A stretch of 21,009 nt of DNA. Source: an uncultured Planctomycetaceae bacterium. Its GTDB lineage: Bacteria > Planctomycetota > Planctomycetia > Pirellulales > Pirellulaceae. Below the pieces are notes generated by a model. That model searched no databases and was not told where the DNA came from. It saw nothing but the letters and a program-made list of their open reading frames with translations. The position numbers and the translations under genes are program-made. Below are positions 1 to 6,849 of this stretch, piece by piece. The DNA is taken from the NCBI GenBank assembly GCA_903921945.1, contig CAIXSC010000440.1, positions 1 to 21,009 of the forward strand, in the 5' to 3' direction. The number at the start of each line of letters is the position of its first letter. Position 1 is the first letter of the stretch.

Positions 1-32
1 GGCCGGATCGAGATTGCCCTTCTTTCTTTGTA

Positions 33-53
33 CGACGGACATCTTGTCCGTCG
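33..53. repeat. Perfect 9-bp inverted repeat (hairpin), GACGGACA type
   Basis: Arms CGACGGACA (33-41) and TGTCCGTCG (45-53) are perfectly complementary around a 3-nt loop. There is no T-run on the plus side, so it is not a classical intrinsic terminator. A related but shorter element built from the same words (GACGGA and GTCC) lies at 20442-20461, which suggests a dispersed palindromic motif of this genome. No gene can be supported between 1 and 209. Confidence 0.6.
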
Positions 54-128
54 ACGCTGGAGCTGGCTTTCTTCGAGCCGAAAGGCGCGCTGAGTGCGGT
101 TCGACCGAAGGACGATCTCGATATCACG

Positions 129-164
129 ATCGCCGTGACGCCTTTGAGACAGCGTCACGGCGAT
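129..164 (-). terminator. Strong stem-loop after the HTH regulator gene
   Basis: A perfect 13-bp stem, ATCGCCGTGACGC (129-141) with GCGTCACGGCGAT (152-164), closes a 10-nt loop. It begins about 45 bp beyond the stop codon of the minus-strand regulator, where a transcript end or 3' stabilising structure is expected. There is no U-tract after the stem on either strand, so it may work as a factor-dependent or tail-less terminator, or only protect the 3' end. The stem is directly visible; the terminator role is inferred. Confidence 0.5.
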
Positions 165-209
165 ATGGCGAGGCCCGGCGCACTCGGCGGCGTGGCTCGA
201 ACTCGTGCG

Positions 210-758
210 TTAGTCGTCGCCTTGGGCCGACCAGCTTCCGTCATCCGCGACATGGTAGCGTCGTTCGAACGTGCGGCCGAACTCGTTCACCGCGCGGCGT
301 TGGCCCACGCTGTGCCAAGGACCGACATCCTTCAGTTCCGGCATGATTTCCACCAGTTGCTCGATCAGCATCTGGGCCAACCGCTCGACTCGCGAGCCTT
401 CCGCCCGCTCCTGGATCGCGGCCGCCGTTTTCATCAGCCGCACCATTCGAGCACGATCGAGGATCGGACCCGACAACGATTCTTCCGATTCGACCAACAG
501 TTCGGCGATCGGCACATCCAACGCTCGCTGCCAACGTTGCAGATCGCTGATCTTTAGATCCTGCGTTGACTGCTCTTGTTCGCGAACCGTGCGGGCGTCC
601 AGCCCGAGATTCCGCGCGGCACTGCGAAGCGACACGCCTTCGCGGCGGCGGATTTCTTGAATCCGGTGAAACCGGCGTTGCCGCAGTGCGGATTGCTCCG
701 CGCTCTCATTCTCCGCCAAGGACCGTTCGTGAAAGACATCAAATTCAACCGTAGCCAC
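210..758 (-). CDS. Helix-turn-helix transcriptional regulator
   Basis: This 182-residue soluble protein is probably a DNA-binding regulator. After a short acidic N-terminus, residues about 25-85 carry an arginine-rich helix (RQRRFHRIQEIRRREG) and then SLRSAARNLGLDARTVREQE, a good helix-turn-helix of XRE or sigma-70 region-4 style. The following segment (SDLQRWQRALDVPIAELL) resembles the helices after the HTH in XRE proteins. The rest is predicted helical with no enzyme motif. I chose the GTG at 758 because AGGAGG at 764-769 lies 5 nt upstream; an in-frame GTG at 764 overlaps that ribosome binding site and is unlikely. The gene is transcribed alone, away from the exporter operon, with a palindrome at 773-785 that could be its own operator. 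Target genes are unknown. The gene is well supported; the regulator role is inferred from the HTH. Confidence 0.8.
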   Translation of the reverse strand: MATVEFDVFHERSLAENESAEQSALRQRRFHRIQEIRRREGVSLRSAARNLGLDARTVREQEQSTQDLKISDLQRWQRALDVPIAELLVESEESLSGPILDRARMVRLMKTAAAIQERAEGSRVERLAQMLIEQLVEIMPELKDVGPWHSVGQRRAVNEFGRTFERRYHVADDGSWSAQGDD

Positions 759-772
759 AGACACCTCCTGTC

Positions 773-785
773 CGCCCAGTGGGCG
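773..785. promoter_or_regulatory. Palindrome CGCCCA-g-TGGGCG, candidate operator
   Basis: A perfect 6+1+6 palindrome lies immediately upstream of the AGGAGG ribosome binding site of the minus-strand HTH gene. A second palindrome, CTCGCGAG, lies at 810-817. A regulator of this size commonly represses itself through such a site, but nothing in the sequence proves binding. The site could also form a small hairpin in the 5' leader. Confidence 0.35.
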
Positions 786-1002
786 AACCGCGAAACCACA
801 ACCCAGGTACTCGCGAGAGGTTCACGACGGCCGGTTTTCCGCGTCAGCACGTGACCGAGCGTTCGGGACGGCCAAGCCGTTCGCACTCAACGACCGCACG
901 TTTGTCGCAGCGCGCACGACCGCGAGTGCGATCATTGCGTCAGCGTGCGCAACAGCCGTTAGGTCCAACACGTCCGACCGCACCCATCCACACTAATGCA
1001 CA

Positions 1003-1019
1003 GCTTTCCAAGGGAAAGC
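1003..1019. repeat. Perfect 7-bp hairpin
   Basis: GCTTTCC (1003-1009) and GGAAAGC (1013-1019) pair around a 3-nt loop. No T-run follows. It lies in the gene-poor interval and its function is unknown. Confidence 0.45.
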
Positions 1020-1220
1020 CATGTGGGGCAGAATCGCGCATCAAGACACGTCGGCACTCAACAGCCGGCTACCGAGAAAAGCCAACCCGCGTGAAGAACT
1101 CTCTGTTCCGAAATCGACACCCGTCAGCGACTGCGTGTCTGGTTCCAGCAGACGTTTCGACCCGTTTCCCCGGACATACGGCAGCGTGTTCCAGACGCCA
1201 CCACACCGAGCTTCGCGACC

Positions 1221-1250
1221 CCGCTATCCATGTTTGCCCATGGATACCGG
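1221..1250. repeat. 12-bp-arm stem-loop with one mismatch
   Basis: CCGCTATCCATG (1221-1232) and CATGGATACCGG (1239-1250) are complementary except for one position, with a 6-nt loop; the inner 8 bp are perfect. It is the strongest stem in the gene-poor interval and has no U-tract. It could belong to a non-coding RNA or be a protein-binding palindrome. The role is unknown. Confidence 0.5.
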
Positions 1251-1577
1251 TTTGCCTGTCGTTCGCTCGTCACCCGTGATCCCTGGCCGGTCCGAATTTT
1301 GCCGATTCGAACACGGCCAAGCCGGGTGGATGGGAAAAGCCTCTAGCGAGTCGATCTTCAATCACCGACTCTGCGATAATACGACTCGGACATGCCCCGG
1401 ACAATAGTTGCGGATATTTTTAATAATTCGTGGACTGCAGCCCACGCAGACCCGAAGGCCACTGGCAGCCATCCCACGGCACCCGACGGACAACTGAAGC
1501 CACCCGCAGCCAACCAGCGTTGACGGCACCCCTAATCAGGATGGATATCTATACACCCGCAGTGACGGGTGTCCCCC

Positions 1578-1747
1578 GCAACCCAGCAACCACAACCCAG
1601 CAACCCGCAACCCGGCAACCACAACCCAGCAACTGGCAACCAGCAACCAGCAACCAGCAACTAGCAACTGGCAACTGGCAACTGGCAACTGGCAACTGGC
1701 AACTAGCAACTAGCAACCAGCAACTGGCAACCAGCAACTGGCAATCC
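1578..1747. repeat. Heptanucleotide tandem array (GCAACTG / GCAACCA / GCAACTA)
   Basis: From 1629 to 1740 there are 16 uninterrupted 7-bp units, all starting GCAAC and ending TG, CA or TA; a degenerate 17th unit follows at 1741. Upstream, 1578-1628 holds looser units (GCAACCC, CAACCCA, GCAACCA) with occasional 8-bp spacing. The central five units are identical (GCAACTG, 1664-1698), as expected for recent slippage, with older variants outside. Seven is not a multiple of three, and the frames running through the array are low-complexity artefacts. The array lies between two transcription units. It resembles the heptamer short tandem repeats known from filamentous cyanobacteria, but no function can be read from it. 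Confidence 0.9.
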
Positions 1748-1957
1748 CAGGTTGTTTCGATCCAAAGGATAATTCGTCCCAGTTTTTAGGATGTCAATGG
1801 CGGTCCGGGAACTATCCTCTACTATCGACCGCCGCGCGGCTGGGTGGTGCGAGCGACCGACGGGGCATCGAGCGACGTGGGCGGAGCCGTTCGAGCTCTG
1901 CGCGGGGTGCTCCGCCGGGAGCGGCCGGTCCTTAGAGGGCGCAGACTCGGAGTACTT

Positions 1958-3331
1958 ATGGTGGACGAACCACGAAATGAAACGGGTCGAAGCGCGGCGC
2001 CAATGTCCGCGCAACGAGCCGCCCAGGTGAAATCGCTGCGGATGCCGTCGCCGCAAGGGGCGAGCGGCTCTGGCAAATTGGCTTGGTTGCTGGTCGTTTT
2101 GCTCTCGTTCGTCATTTCCTGGTTCGTCTGGCGGGAAAGGCAACTGACGGCTGAGTACCAACGGAGGCTGGTCGAGGGTGGCACTGACGGAATGTCGTCG
2201 CCGGAGCCGGCTGCCACGGCTTCGGCCAGCGGTGGTTCCGGTTCCGAAGGCTCGGATCGCTCAGCGGGCGGCGGCTCGGGCAACGCGGCCGGTGGCGTCG
2301 ACAGTGGTCCGCCGGGGAAGACAAGCGGTTCGCGGGGCGCGGCCGGGGCCGCCTATGGCAGTGGAGCGGCTCGCGTGGCGGCGGTCGGCGAAATCGCGCT
2401 CGAATCCAAAGGCTACGTGATTCCCGCCCATCAAATCCTGGTGAGTCCGCAAGTTGGCGGCCGGCTCCTCCGGCTTTTCGTGGAAGAGGGAATGCGGATC
2501 AAGAAAGACGATCTGCTCGGCGAGATCGAAAGCACCGAGTTCGCCGCGGATTACGCCCGCGCTTCCGCTACCTTGGAACTGAACCGCGCTCGGCTGCGCG
2601 AGCTGGAAGCCGGCAATCGCCCCGAAGAGATCGAGCAAACCCGGGCCGACTTGGCCGAAGCCGAAGCGCAGCTCGCCCAGTTGGACGCCGAGTACGGCCG
2701 AGCGAAGACACTCATCAATTCCAATGTCATCACCAAGCAGGATTTCGAAGTCATCGAGAGCCGTTTCCAGGCGCTGCAACGCCGCATTCAACGGCTGAAG
2801 CTGGCAGTGAAGCTGGCCGAGGATGGCCCGCGGACAGAGCGGGTCGAATCCGCCAGGGCGGAAGTGAAGCAGGCCGAGGCGGACGTTTCCAAAGCGAAAT
2901 GGCGGTTGGACAACTGCCGGATTCTCGCGCCGATCTCCGGAACCGTGCTGAAGAAGAACGCCGAGGAGGGGAACATTGTCAATCCGATCGCGTTCAATGG
3001 TTCGTTCAGTATTTGCGACGTGGCCGACTTGTCGGACCTGGAGGTCAGCCTCGACATCCAGGAACGCGACGTCTCGCGGGTGTTCAAGGGGCAGATATGT
3101 CGGATTCGCGCGGATGCTTATCCCGAACGCGTCTACGCAGGTGTCGTGTCGCGGCTCATGCCGATCGCCGATCGCGCGAAAGGCGCGGTGCCGGTTCGCG
3201 TGAAGCTGACCGTGCCCGCTGACGAGGAGGGTGTCTACTTGAAACCCGAAATGGGCGCTGTGGTGGCGTTTTTGAACCCGGCCAGCACCGGCGCCACCGC
3301 GAAGTCGGCCAAGAAAGGAAGTCCCCAGTGA
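1958..3331 (+). CDS. HlyD/MacA-like periplasmic adaptor of an ABC exporter
   Basis: This 457-residue adaptor is probably anchored in the inner membrane and would link the ABC permeases to the envelope. A short cytoplasmic tail precedes one membrane segment (about 41-58, LAWLLVVLLSFVISWFVW). A long Ser/Gly/Ala-rich linker (about 80-140) follows, then the first lipoyl half (about 152-190, containing SPQVGGRLLRLFVEEGM), a helical hairpin rich in Glu/Ala/Arg (about 192-310), the second lipoyl half (RILAPISGTVLKKNAEEGNI) and a beta-barrel region. I chose ATG 1958 because GGAG lies 5 nt upstream; extension to GTG 1844 would add an arginine-rich, non-conserved leader. The stop overlaps the ATPase start by 4 nt (GTGA), indicating translational coupling. 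The family is clear; the substrate is unknown. No outer-membrane TolC partner is in the window. Confidence 0.9.
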   Translation: MVDEPRNETGRSAAPMSAQRAAQVKSLRMPSPQGASGSGKLAWLLVVLLSFVISWFVWRERQLTAEYQRRLVEGGTDGMSSPEPAATASASGGSGSEGSDRSAGGGSGNAAGGVDSGPPGKTSGSRGAAGAAYGSGAARVAAVGEIALESKGYVIPAHQILVSPQVGGRLLRLFVEEGMRIKKDDLLGEIESTEFAADYARASATLELNRARLRELEAGNRPEEIEQTRADLAEAEAQLAQLDAEYGRAKTLINSNVITKQDFEVIESRFQALQRRIQRLKLAVKLAEDGPRTERVESARAEVKQAEADVSKAKWRLDNCRILAPISGTVLKKNAEEGNIVNPIAFNGSFSICDVADLSDLEVSLDIQERDVSRVFKGQICRIRADAYPERVYAGVVSRLMPIADRAKGAVPVRVKLTVPADEEGVYLKPEMGAVVAFLNPASTGATAKSAKKGSPQ

Positions 3332-4032
3332 GCTCGCCCATCGTCCGCGTGATCGACGTCCACAAATATTTCCAGCGGGGCAGCGAACGGGTCGAAGTGC
3401 TGAAAGGTCTGACGCTGGACGTGCCCCAGGGCGAGTTCCTGGCGCTGATGGGACCGAGCGGTTCGGGCAAGACCACGTTGCTGAATCTGATCGCGGGATT
3501 GGACAGGCCAAGCGAAGGCGAGGTCTGGGTCGGCCCCGAATGTATTTCCGCATTGAGCGAAACGCGGCTGGCGGCCTGGCGCACCCGTAGCGTCGGGTTC
3601 GTATTCCAGTTTTATCACCTGATTCCTGTGCTCACGGCGTACGAGAACGTCGAACTGCCGTTGCTATTGTTGCCGCTGAGTGCGGCGCAGCGCCGCCAAC
3701 AGGTGCTCACCGCGCTCGACCTTGTCGGACTATCGGACCGGCTCACGCATCGGCCGGGCCAGTTGTCCGGCGGCCAGCAACAACGTGTCGGCATCGCCCG
3801 GGCGATCGTCACCGACCCCACGCTGATTGTCGCCGACGAGCCGACGGGCGATCTCGATTCGCGTTCCGCGCAGGAAATCCTCGCGTTGCTGGTGGAGCTC
3901 CGTGAATCTTTGAACAAGACGATCATCATGGTGACGCACGATCCGCGAGCGGCCGCCCGCGCTCACCGCACCCAACATTTGGACAAAGGCGTGCTCGTCG
4001 ACGCCCCGTCTATGTCGCACGACTTCGAGTAG
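3328..4032 (+). CDS. ABC transporter ATPase, MacB/LolD type
   Basis: This 234-residue cytoplasmic ATPase powers the adjacent permeases. Visible motifs are Walker A GPSGSGKTT (42-50), the Q-loop in VGFVFQFYHLIP, the signature LSGGQQQRVGIARA, Walker B LIVADEPT with the D-loop GDLDS, and the switch His in MVTHD. The sequence after the Q-loop (LTAYENVELPLLL) is typical of the LolD/MacB/FtsE subgroup, which works with FtsX-like permeases by mechanotransmission rather than classical transport. The gene starts at a GTG overlapping the adaptor stop. All catalytic motifs are intact. The family call is secure; whether it moves lipoproteins, a peptide, a drug or a glycolipid cannot be told. Confidence 0.95.
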   Translation: MSSPIVRVIDVHKYFQRGSERVEVLKGLTLDVPQGEFLALMGPSGSGKTTLLNLIAGLDRPSEGEVWVGPECISALSETRLAAWRTRSVGFVFQFYHLIPVLTAYENVELPLLLLPLSAAQRRQQVLTALDLVGLSDRLTHRPGQLSGGQQQRVGIARAIVTDPTLIVADEPTGDLDSRSAQEILALLVELRESLNKTIIMVTHDPRAAARAHRTQHLDKGVLVDAPSMSHDFE

Positions 4033-4108
4033 CATTCGCTTCGTTCGGCAAGTTACCCCGGGCAGACAGGGTCGGACACAGGCAAGACTTCGGAGAGGAA
4101 GGGACGCC

Positions 4109-5362
4109 GTGAAGTTCCTCAAGTTGATTTTCAAAAACGTTCGACGGAATCTGCTTCGCAGCGCGCTCACCGCCGCCGGCACGATGGTGCTTGTGTTCGT
4201 AGTGACGCTCGTCTTGTCGATTCTCAGTTTTCTCGATCAAGCCACATCGGAGAAGGCGCAGAATCTCAAGACGATCGTCACTGAACGGTGGCAGATTCCG
4301 AGTCGGATGCCGTTCGCTTACGCGCAGTCGCTGGCGGAAGGGGCGCCGCGCGACCCGGGCGACGTGCGGGTTCCCGCGGCCGATTCGATGACTTGGCAGT
4401 TCTATGGCGGCACGCTCGATCCGAAAAACCGCACGCCCGAGAACAATCTATTCGCGATCGCGATGGAGCCGGAAAAGCTGATGACGATGATGGACGACCT
4501 GGATTCGCTGGAGCCCGACAAGGCGGCCGCGTTCAGTCAAGTTGTCGCAAAGCTGAAAGCGAACAAGCAGGGGTTGGTGCTAGGAAAGGAACGGTTGCGC
4601 CAAATTCAGAAGAAGGTTGGCGAGCGTATCAAGATCTTCAGCGTGAACTACCGCGATATCGACCTGGAGTTCGAGATTGTCGGTTTGTTTCCGGATGGAC
4701 GATACGATTCCAGCGCGGCGTTCAATCGGCAGTATCTGAACGATGCGCTCGATACGTATCCGGCCACGCATGGCGGCAAACCGCATCCGATGATGAAAGG
4801 GACGTTGAATCTGGTGTGGCTCCGCGTGCCCGACCGGGACGCGTTCCAGAAGGTGCGAACCCAGGTCGAGAGTTCACCGCTTTACTCGAATCCGGCCGTG
4901 AAGTGCGAAACGGCGGCGTCCGGCATTTCGACATTCATGGAAGCGTACCGCGATCTGATTTTCGGCATGCGTTATCTGCTTTCGCCGGCGATCATCGTCG
5001 TGTTGTGTTTGGTGATCGCCAACGCGATCGGCATCAGCGTGCGGGAACGCCGCACGGAACTGGCGGTGCTGAAAGTGCTCGGCTTCAGTCCTTGGCAGTT
5101 GATGATCCTGGTATTGGGCGAAGCGTTGCTGTTGGGCGGCGGCACGAGTCTGCTGAGCGCGCTTGGGACCCAGTTTGTCATCAACGATCTGATGGGCGGG
5201 TTGAAATTCCCGATCGCGTTTTTCTCGACGTTTATGGTCTCAACCGACGCGGTGGTGTGGGGAATCGCCTTCTCGACCGGCGCGGCGTTTCTGGGAAGCA
5301 TTCTCCCCGCGTTGTCGGCCCGCAACGTGAAAGTTTCCGAAGTGTTTTCCAAGGTCGCTTGA
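4109..5362 (+). CDS. FtsX/MacB-family ABC permease (first of two)
   Basis: This 417-residue inner-membrane permease has the MacB architecture: one N-terminal membrane helix (about 25-46, within TMVLVFVVTLVLSILSFL), a large extracytoplasmic domain of about 230 residues, and three C-terminal helices (starting near SPAIIVVLCLVIANAIGISV) with the conserved coupling segment RERRTELAVLKVLGFSPWQ. It starts at GTG 4109, preceded by GAGAGGAAGGG. It follows the ATPase after 76 bp and precedes a second permease after 25 bp, so the two probably form a heterodimer on one ATPase dimer. The N-terminal half of the outer domain is unlike textbook MacB, and the substrate is unknown. Confidence 0.88.
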   Translation: MKFLKLIFKNVRRNLLRSALTAAGTMVLVFVVTLVLSILSFLDQATSEKAQNLKTIVTERWQIPSRMPFAYAQSLAEGAPRDPGDVRVPAADSMTWQFYGGTLDPKNRTPENNLFAIAMEPEKLMTMMDDLDSLEPDKAAAFSQVVAKLKANKQGLVLGKERLRQIQKKVGERIKIFSVNYRDIDLEFEIVGLFPDGRYDSSAAFNRQYLNDALDTYPATHGGKPHPMMKGTLNLVWLRVPDRDAFQKVRTQVESSPLYSNPAVKCETAASGISTFMEAYRDLIFGMRYLLSPAIIVVLCLVIANAIGISVRERRTELAVLKVLGFSPWQLMILVLGEALLLGGGTSLLSALGTQFVINDLMGGLKFPIAFFSTFMVSTDAVVWGIAFSTGAAFLGSILPALSARNVKVSEVFSKVA

Positions 5363-5387
5363 GCCGCTCGCGCGAGGACGATCATCG

Positions 5388-6767
5388 ATGGATTCGCGAC
5401 TTCAAATACCTCTGCTGCCCGTATCCGCCACGTGGGTCGCGCCGATCGCGGCCGCCGTGATGCTGATCGTGTTGTCGGTGTTGTTCGGCCGCATACCGCT
5501 GCGCTACAACTTGCGGAACCTGGTGGTCCGCTGGCTGACGACGTCGCTGACGGGTGTCGCCTTCATTCTGGTGATCGGCCTGCTCACGATCATGCTCGCG
5601 TTCGTCCGCGGGATGTACAAATTGACCGAATCGAGTGGCAAGCCGACGAATCTGATTTTGCTGTCGGCGGGCACCACCGACGAGGCGTTTAGCACTTTGG
5701 CGTTTTCCGATTCGGGCGACATCGAGAATCAACCGGGTATCGCCCGCGACGAAGGCAACCGGCCGCTCTGTTCGAAGGAAACGTATCTGGTCGTCAACCA
5801 GCCGATTCCCAATTCGGAATCGGGCCGCCCCAAGCAACGCTTCGTGCAGGTGAGGGGCGTCGAGGACGCGTTGATTTCCGGAGCCGTTCATGGCGTCGAA
5901 TTGCACCCTGGCGGTTCGTGGTTTTCGGCGGCGGGCGTGCAAGCCGGCGAGTTGACCAGCGAGGGAGTGGCGGGCGAATCGGTGATCGAAGCGGTCGTGG
6001 GCGAAGGGGTCGCGCGCGAGTTCGCTCGCGATCCGGATACGCGCGACCTACCGTCGGTCAAGCGGCTTCAGCGGCTGGACGTGGGCGACACCATGCGGCT
6101 GGGCGGCCGTCTATGGCGAATCGTGGGCGTGATGAAATCGGCAGGCTCGACGTTTGACTCGGAGGTCTGGGCCCTGCGCTCGTTGGTCGCGCCGCTGTTC
6201 GGGAAAAACACCTACACGTCGCTCGTCTTGCGAGCGGAGAATGTTCGTGCCGCTCGCGGGCTGAAGAAGTTCTTCAACGACGAGTTCAAAAAAGCGGCGG
6301 TGCAAGCGCAGTTGGAGACCGAGTATTTCGCGAGCCTATCGAAGACGAACGAACAGTTTCTGTACGCGATTGTGGGCGTGGCCGCGATCATGGCGGTGGG
6401 CGGCGCATTCGGCGTGACGAATACGATGCTCGCCGCCGTCGCTCAACGTTCCAAGGACATCGGCGTCCTGCGGATGCTGGGTTATTCGCGGTGGCAAGTG
6501 CAGCTCTGCTTTCTTGTCGAATCGCTGCTGATCGCGCTGGCAGGCGGCGCGATCGGCTGCGCGCTCGGGTTCCTCGTCGATGGCGTGACGGCGACAAGCA
6601 TCGTGGGAAGCGGCCAAGGTGGCGGGAAAACGGTCATCCTCAAGCTGGTCGTTGACACGGACATCGTGCTTCGCTGCATGTCGCTTTCGGTGATCATGGG
6701 CCTGATCGGCGGTTTGTATCCCGCGCTGACGACCCTCCGCCTCCGGCCGCTCGAGATTTTGCGTTAA
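5388..6767 (+). CDS. FtsX/MacB-family ABC permease (second of two)
   Basis: This 459-residue partner permease differs from the first in having an extra hydrophobic segment at the N-terminus (about 14-34) before the usual first helix (about 52-75, TGVAFILVIGLLTIMLAFVRG). A periplasmic domain of about 240 residues follows, then three C-terminal helices. The coupling region RSKDIGVLRMLGYSRWQ and the C-terminal GLYPALTTLRLRPLEILR are classic FtsX-family features. The start is ATG 5388, with GAGGA about 10 nt upstream. It is the last gene of the exporter operon and faces the hydrolase gene across an 82-bp intergenic region of repeats. The extra N-terminal helix could give an odd topology or contact the adaptor. 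The family is secure, the substrate unknown. Confidence 0.88.
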   Translation: MDSRLQIPLLPVSATWVAPIAAAVMLIVLSVLFGRIPLRYNLRNLVVRWLTTSLTGVAFILVIGLLTIMLAFVRGMYKLTESSGKPTNLILLSAGTTDEAFSTLAFSDSGDIENQPGIARDEGNRPLCSKETYLVVNQPIPNSESGRPKQRFVQVRGVEDALISGAVHGVELHPGGSWFSAAGVQAGELTSEGVAGESVIEAVVGEGVAREFARDPDTRDLPSVKRLQRLDVGDTMRLGGRLWRIVGVMKSAGSTFDSEVWALRSLVAPLFGKNTYTSLVLRAENVRAARGLKKFFNDEFKKAAVQAQLETEYFASLSKTNEQFLYAIVGVAAIMAVGGAFGVTNTMLAAVAQRSKDIGVLRMLGYSRWQVQLCFLVESLLIALAGGAIGCALGFLVDGVTATSIVGSGQGGGKTVILKLVVDTDIVLRCMSLSVIMGLIGGLYPALTTLRLRPLEILR

Positions 6768-6826
6768 CCCGAGCGATTCCTGACACGAGCGATTCCTGAC
6801 GCGAACCCGAGCGATTCCTGACGCGA
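6766..6826. repeat. Three direct copies of an 18-bp repeat between convergent genes
   Basis: GAGCGATTCCTGACRCGA occurs at 6771-6788, 6787-6804 and 6809-6826. The first and third copies are also preceded by the same AACCC, extending their identity. The array fills almost the whole gap between the exporter operon stop (6767) and the convergent hydrolase stop (6850). No terminator hairpin is visible here, so the repeats might act in transcription termination for both units, or be neutral. Confidence 0.8.
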
Positions 6827-6849
6827 GCGAAGGCTGTTCCGCCCCGCGC

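Larger units (their letters stand above)
786..1957. other. 1.2-kb gene-poor interval with hairpins and heptamer repeats
   Basis: No convincing coding sequence is present. Open frames at 779-1279, 1021-1407 and 1430-1789 are rich in R, P, S and T, match no family I know, and the last simply translates the heptamer array. The interval holds perfect or near-perfect stem-loops at 1003-1019, 1221-1250 and 1348-1371 (GAGTCG/CGACTC), an AT-rich patch at 1408-1430 that stands out from the GC-rich surroundings, and the heptamer array at 1578-1747. A structured RNA or degraded gene remnants are both possible. I see no tRNA or known riboswitch. Confidence 0.6.

Noticed and set aside
1021..1407. 128-codon plus-strand open frame with GGGAAAG just before its ATG
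   Set aside because: The purine-rich stretch is the arm of a hairpin and lies too close to the ATG; the product has no recognisable motif or hydrophobic pattern and looks like random GC-rich translation.
1578..1747. CRISPR array
   Set aside because: Units are directly adjacent 7-mers without spacers; the same holds for the 13-bp array at 8389-8479. No cas gene is present.
1430..1789. Plus-strand open frame through the heptamer array (and a minus-strand one at 1549-1737)
   Set aside because: The protein is only the translated repeat (Gln, Asn, Thr, Ala, Pro) with no ribosome binding site or domain; the 7-bp unit runs through all three frames.
1844..1957. Upstream extension of the adaptor to a GTG at 1844
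   Set aside because: The added 38 residues are arginine-rich and non-conserved, while ATG 1958 has a proper GGAG 5 nt upstream.
2261..3553. 430-codon antisense open frame opposite the adaptor and ATPase genes
   Set aside because: Shadow of two strongly supported plus-strand genes; long antisense frames are expected in GC-rich DNA.
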